Assembly (NCBI RefSeq): GCF_014217335.1
Contig: NZ_CP060092.1
Location: 3,365,501 to 3,429,500, forward strand
Direction: 5' to 3'
DNA: 64,000 bases
Source: Teredinibacter purpureus
GTDB lineage: Bacteria; Pseudomonadota; Gammaproteobacteria; Pseudomonadales; Cellvibrionaceae
Position numbers and translations under genes: made by a program. Shown here in pieces: positions 60,352 to 64,000 of this stretch; the first letter of the stretch is position 1; each line of letters starts with the position of its first letter. The notes under the pieces are model-generated. The model was given only the letters and a program-made list of their open reading frames with translations. It had not been told where the DNA came from and ran no database searches.

Positions 60352-61992
60352 ATGACCAAGGCATTACAAGCACTTATTATCAGTACACTATTATGTGTAG
60401 TGGTCGGTTGCGGGAAACAAGAACTTACGAACGTAGAGTTTGGTAATAACAATCAAATACTATTTATAGGTAACGGCGACGAACCCCAAGGCCTCGATCC
60501 CCATACCACCACCGGCATGCCAGACTTTCATGTTATTTCGGCCCTATTCGAAGGGCTAACCTCACTCCACCCAAAAACCCTAGAGCCCCAACCCGCTATC
60601 GCCGAAAGCTGGAAAATATCCGACAACAAACTTGACTATACTTTTTCGATACGCAGTAATGCCCGCTGGTCCAACGGTGACAGTTTAACCGCCCACGACA
60701 TCGTTTACTCATGGGAACGGGCACTTACACCCAACATGGCAAACCCCTACGCTTACATGATGCATTACATCAAAAATGCAGAATCTTTTAACGTAGGTAA
60801 ATTAACCAATTTCAAACATGTCGGTGTAAAAGCTATCGATGACAAAACGCTGCTGGTAACCCTCACAAACCCTACCCCCTTTTTCTTGGAACTGCTTGAT
60901 CACCACACTTATTATCCCGTACACCCGCCAACCATCAAAAAACATGGCGATATGACAGATCGTAACTCACAGTGGACTCTTCCAGAGAATATGGTAAATA
61001 GCGCGCCCTTCACACTTAAACGATGGGAAATTAACAGTGTTATTGAGGTTGTCAAAAATCCTCTTTACTGGGATGCCGAAAACGTAAAGTTAAACGCGAT
61101 ACACTTCCTGCCCATAACCGACCAACAAGCTGAAGAACGGGCATTCAGAAGCGGGCAAATACACTTGACCGACACACCGCAAATGGCCATAGAAAAAATT
61201 GCCACCTACGAAAAAAAATCGCCCGAACTACTCCAAAAATATGCAGTTTATTCAAACTATTTCTACTCAATAAATACAACACGCAAACCCTTTGACGACA
61301 TTCGCGTTCGCAAAGCATTCTCCTATGCGATAGATCGCGAAGCTCTTGTAAAGCATATAACCAAGGGAGGGGAAGTACCGGCTTTTAATTTCGTACCGCC
61401 AGATAGTTCAGGCCACAAACCAAACGCGCATTTTAGCTACGATCCAGAACAAGCTCGGGCGCTGCTCAGTGAAGCCGGCTATCCCAATGGAGAAGGCGTT
61501 CCATCTTTCGATATTTTATACAATACCCATGACAACCACAGAAAAGTGGCGCTCGCGATTCAACAAATGTGGCAAGACACGCTAAATGTTAAAGCCAACC
61601 TTGTGAACCAAGAATGGAAAGTTTTTTTAGACACACAACATAATATGCACTACGACATTTCGCGCTTTGGTTGGGTTGCCGACTATCGTGACCCCAGTAA
61701 TTTTTACGAACTACTGTTATCGTACGGCGGCAACAACTATACAGGTTGGAAAAACGAAGATTATGACACCGCTATTTTAGCGGCCCAAAGTGAACCCAAT
61801 ACCGCCGCCCGATATGCCCTTTTTGAACAAGCAAACAAATTAATAGTAGACGAAATGCCTATTATCCCTCTCTACTTCATGGTCGATTTAAACTATGTAC
61901 AACCCAACGTTAAAAATTGGCACCCTAATGTTTTACATCGACATCCCTTTAAATCGGTCTATCTAGCCACACCCCAGCCAGCCAGCGAGTAA
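60352..61992 (+). CDS. Peptide ABC transporter, substrate-binding lipoprotein (OppA/DppA family)
   Basis: Captures oligopeptides in the periplasm and delivers them to the permeases. The 546-residue protein has a lipoprotein signal with Cys20 (VVVGC), then the SBP family 5 fold: EPQGLDPHTTTG near 44-55, PAIAESWKISD, FSIRSNARWSNGDSLTAHDIVYSWERAL and FSYAIDREALVK. In Pseudomonas the gene after mltD is an Npp-type peptide binding protein. Followed by two permeases and an ATPase. Confidence 0.94.
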   Translation: MTKALQALIISTLLCVVVGCGKQELTNVEFGNNNQILFIGNGDEPQGLDPHTTTGMPDFHVISALFEGLTSLHPKTLEPQPAIAESWKISDNKLDYTFSIRSNARWSNGDSLTAHDIVYSWERALTPNMANPYAYMMHYIKNAESFNVGKLTNFKHVGVKAIDDKTLLVTLTNPTPFFLELLDHHTYYPVHPPTIKKHGDMTDRNSQWTLPENMVNSAPFTLKRWEINSVIEVVKNPLYWDAENVKLNAIHFLPITDQQAEERAFRSGQIHLTDTPQMAIEKIATYEKKSPELLQKYAVYSNYFYSINTTRKPFDDIRVRKAFSYAIDREALVKHITKGGEVPAFNFVPPDSSGHKPNAHFSYDPEQARALLSEAGYPNGEGVPSFDILYNTHDNHRKVALAIQQMWQDTLNVKANLVNQEWKVFLDTQHNMHYDISRFGWVADYRDPSNFYELLLSYGGNNYTGWKNEDYDTAILAAQSEPNTAARYALFEQANKLIVDEMPIIPLYFMVDLNYVQPNVKNWHPNVLHRHPFKSVYLATPQPASE

Positions 61993-62000
61993 CGTAACAC

Positions 62001-62930
62001 GTGTTTAAATTCATCTGTATTCGCCTGCTATCGGCTGTGCCCGTTTTATTTTTGGTCGTACTCATTACATTTATTCTTATTCGGATGGCGCCAGGAGGCC
62101 CCTTCGATGAAGACCGTGCGGTGCCTCCGCAGGTACTTAAGAACCTTAACGAGCGCTATCACTTAAACGATCCTATTGTGGTGCAATTTAGCGACTACGT
62201 CATCAATATTTTACAGGGCGATTTTGGCCCCTCCTTTAAATATCCTACACGTTCTGTCACAGAGTTAATTGCTACCGGTTTACCCGCAACCATCGAGCTT
62301 GGCCTGTACGCCCTGCTCTTCGCGATTTTACTCGGTATTTCGTCTGGTATAATCGCAGCCTTAAAACCCAACACCCTCCAAGATTATATTCCCATGTCTA
62401 TTGCCATGACGGGTATCTGTTTGCCCTCGTTTGTGATGGGCCCACTTTTAATACTCGGCTTCGGCATAGGGTTGGAATGGCTACCTGTGTCGGGCTGGGG
62501 GCTCTCGCCGGGCGATAAAATTCTGCCTTCCATTACACTCGGTTCGGCCTATGCGGCCTATATTGCGCGTCTAACCCGAAGTGGCATGCTCGATACTCTA
62601 TCCCAAGATTACATTCGTACTGCACGCGCAAAAGGCGTCTCAAAAACAACACTTGTGCTACGCCATGCACTACGAGGCTCACTTACGCCTGTTATCGCTT
62701 TTGCTGGGCCTGCTGCTGCGGGCCTACTCGCAGGCTCATTTGTGGTGGAAACAATTTTTCAAATACCGGGGCTTGGGCGTTTCTATTTACAAGCCGCTTT
62801 TAATCGTGACTACACCATGATACTGGGCACCACTATCTTTTTTGCATCGCTTATTCTCTGCTTTAACCTTATAGCCGATATTCTACAAACATGGATGACG
62901 CCAAAACTGCGTCAATCCCTAAATCGTTAA
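62001..62930 (+). CDS. Peptide ABC transporter permease (OppB/DppB type)
   Basis: First inner-membrane subunit of the importer. Six helices over 309 residues, with N-terminal FKFICIRLLSAVPVLFLVVLITFILIR and the EAA loop DYIRTARAKGVSKTTLVLRHALR that contacts the ATPase. Start codon GTG at 62001. Follows the binding-protein gene by eight bases. Confidence 0.94.
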   Translation: MFKFICIRLLSAVPVLFLVVLITFILIRMAPGGPFDEDRAVPPQVLKNLNERYHLNDPIVVQFSDYVINILQGDFGPSFKYPTRSVTELIATGLPATIELGLYALLFAILLGISSGIIAALKPNTLQDYIPMSIAMTGICLPSFVMGPLLILGFGIGLEWLPVSGWGLSPGDKILPSITLGSAYAAYIARLTRSGMLDTLSQDYIRTARAKGVSKTTLVLRHALRGSLTPVIAFAGPAAAGLLAGSFVVETIFQIPGLGRFYLQAAFNRDYTMILGTTIFFASLILCFNLIADILQTWMTPKLRQSLNR

Positions 62931-62937
62931 CCTACCT

Positions 62938-63834
62938 ATGTTTTTTCGTATCAGCACACCTCGTCACGACATTGCGCAATTTGAAGCAGGCCGCTCGCTC
63001 TATCAAGACGCCTTTAATCGTTTGAAAAAAAATGTTCTCGCCATGAGCGGGCTAGTGCTACTAATTGTGATGTTGAGCCTATCAATTTTTGCGCCATGGA
63101 TTACCCCCTACGCCTACGACACTCAAAATTTGAACCTAGGTGCAACTGCGCCATCTTTACAACACTGGATGGGCACCGATATTTTTGGCCGTGATCAGTT
63201 CACTCGAATACTCTACGGCAGTAGAATCTCGTTAATGGTGGGGTTTATCGCTACCGCAGTGGCACTGATTATAGGCGTACTCTGGGGCACCCTAGCAGGA
63301 TACATTGGCGGTAAAACAGACGCCTTTATGATGCGTATTGTCGATATTTTGTATGCGCTACCCTTTGCCATATTTATCATTCTACTTACCGTCGTATTTG
63401 GTAAAAGCCTATTTCTTTTATTCCTCGCTATTGGCGCTGTTGAATGGCTAACCATGGCGCGCATTGTACGCAGCCAAATTATGGCACTTAAACATCAAGA
63501 ATTTGTTGAAGCGGCCGTTTCAATGGGATTAAGCCAAAGACACATTATGGTGAGGCACTTAATCCCTAACATTCTCGGCCCTATTATCGTCTACACAACG
63601 CTCACCATTCCAAGCGTAATATTACTAGAATCTTTTTTAAGTTTTCTAGGCTTAGGTATTCAACCGCCTCAAAGTTCATGGGGATCATTAATTTCCTATG
63701 GTGTTGAAACCATGGAAGAATACCCTTGGCTTATTATTTACCCCAGCATATTTCTCAGCACAACTCTATTCGCACTTAATTTTTTAGGCGACGGCCTACG
63801 CGACGCTTTCGATCCGCGTAGCGCTAAAGATTAG
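62938..63834 (+). CDS. Peptide ABC transporter permease (OppC/DppC type)
   Basis: Second permease, 298 residues, with the OppC N-terminal extension, GTDIFGRDQFTRILYGSRISL and the EAA loop EAAVSMGLSQRHIMVRHLIPN. It starts seven bases after the first permease gene. Confidence 0.94.
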   Translation: MFFRISTPRHDIAQFEAGRSLYQDAFNRLKKNVLAMSGLVLLIVMLSLSIFAPWITPYAYDTQNLNLGATAPSLQHWMGTDIFGRDQFTRILYGSRISLMVGFIATAVALIIGVLWGTLAGYIGGKTDAFMMRIVDILYALPFAIFIILLTVVFGKSLFLLFLAIGAVEWLTMARIVRSQIMALKHQEFVEAAVSMGLSQRHIMVRHLIPNILGPIIVYTTLTIPSVILLESFLSFLGLGIQPPQSSWGSLISYGVETMEEYPWLIIYPSIFLSTTLFALNFLGDGLRDAFDPRSAKD

Positions 63835-63839
63835 CTACC

Positions 63840-64000
63840 ATGAAAAAACAACACTCCATTTTAAATGTTACCAATCTCAGCGTCGACTTCCATACCCGTG
63901 AAGGTATTACAAATGCCGTTAAGGCTATAAGTTTTGAACTGAATAGCAGTGAAATACTCGGGATCGTCGGCGAGTCGGGTTCAGGAAAATCTGTTTGCTG
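63840..64000 (+). CDS. Peptide ABC transporter ATP-binding protein, partial (OppD/DppD type)
   Basis: Cut by the window end after about 53 codons. ATG at 63840, five bases after the permease stop. The visible N-terminus, NVTNLSVDFHTREG with Walker A GESGSGKS, is that of the OppD/DppD subunit that drives peptide import. Confidence 0.93.
   Translation, partial: MKKQHSILNVTNLSVDFHTREGITNAVKAISFELNSSEILGIVGESGSGKSVC

Overview
The window is chromosomal core DNA from a Gram-negative gammaproteobacterium. The gene order matches long stretches that I recall from Pseudomonas: smc-zipA-ligA, etfBA opposite the ETF-quinone oxidoreductase gene, nfuA...metH...cysI-DUF934, fimL-nudC, and nhaB / dnaQ-rnhA-methyltransferase / gloB-mltD followed by a peptide ABC transporter. 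Moderate GC and the mix of genes point to a marine relative of Pseudomonas, for example Cellvibrionales; this placement is inference. I see no insertion sequence, prophage, CRISPR array, toxin-antitoxin pair or other mobile element.

Layout. 1-13990 lies almost wholly on the minus strand: an acyl-CoA dehydrogenase, a DUF4136 lipoprotein, then a cell-cycle cluster read smc > zipA > ligA > SLT lipoprotein > two unknown genes > AraC-type regulator, and ccmH-ccmI of cytochrome c maturation. 14150-14430 is a compact tRNA-Val/tRNA-Asp unit with its own promoter and terminator. 14714-17715 carries prc and xthA. 17784-19964 encodes a membrane protein built like a hybrid sensor kinase but lacking key catalytic residues. 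20111-23701 holds the electron-transfer flavoprotein system. 23724-26851 has a lipoprotein, a TesB-type thioesterase, a small unknown gene, a candidate small RNA and trmH. 26852-27369 is a gene-free AT-rich region with DnaA-box-like sequences, followed by an AddB-like nuclease and an AddA-like helicase-nuclease. Next come DAHP synthase, an unknown gene, nfuA, metH behind a strongly structured leader, two small proteins, a previously unlisted 38-residue membrane protein on the minus strand, cysI-DUF934 and a CPA2 antiporter. 45479-49803 (minus) is fimL-nudC-membrane protein-sohB. 50290-58022 has nhaB, dnaQ-rnhA-methyltransferase, gloB-mltD and an HDOD-GAF protein. 58220-64000 is a lipoprotein M3 oligopeptidase followed by a peptide ABC transporter cut by the window end.

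How the genes work together. The acyl-CoA dehydrogenase would pass electrons to EtfAB, and ETF-QO would feed them into ubiquinone; TesB hydrolyses acyl-CoAs. MetH, CysI and DUF934 cover sulfite reduction and methionine synthesis. The M3 peptidase plus ABC transporter looks like a unit for trimming and importing peptides. Smc, ZipA and LigA serve chromosome and division functions.

I found no clear new multi-gene defence or biosynthetic system. The best leads are the degenerate hybrid kinase, the DnaA-box region, the C-rich candidate small RNA, the metH leader and the 38-residue membrane protein.
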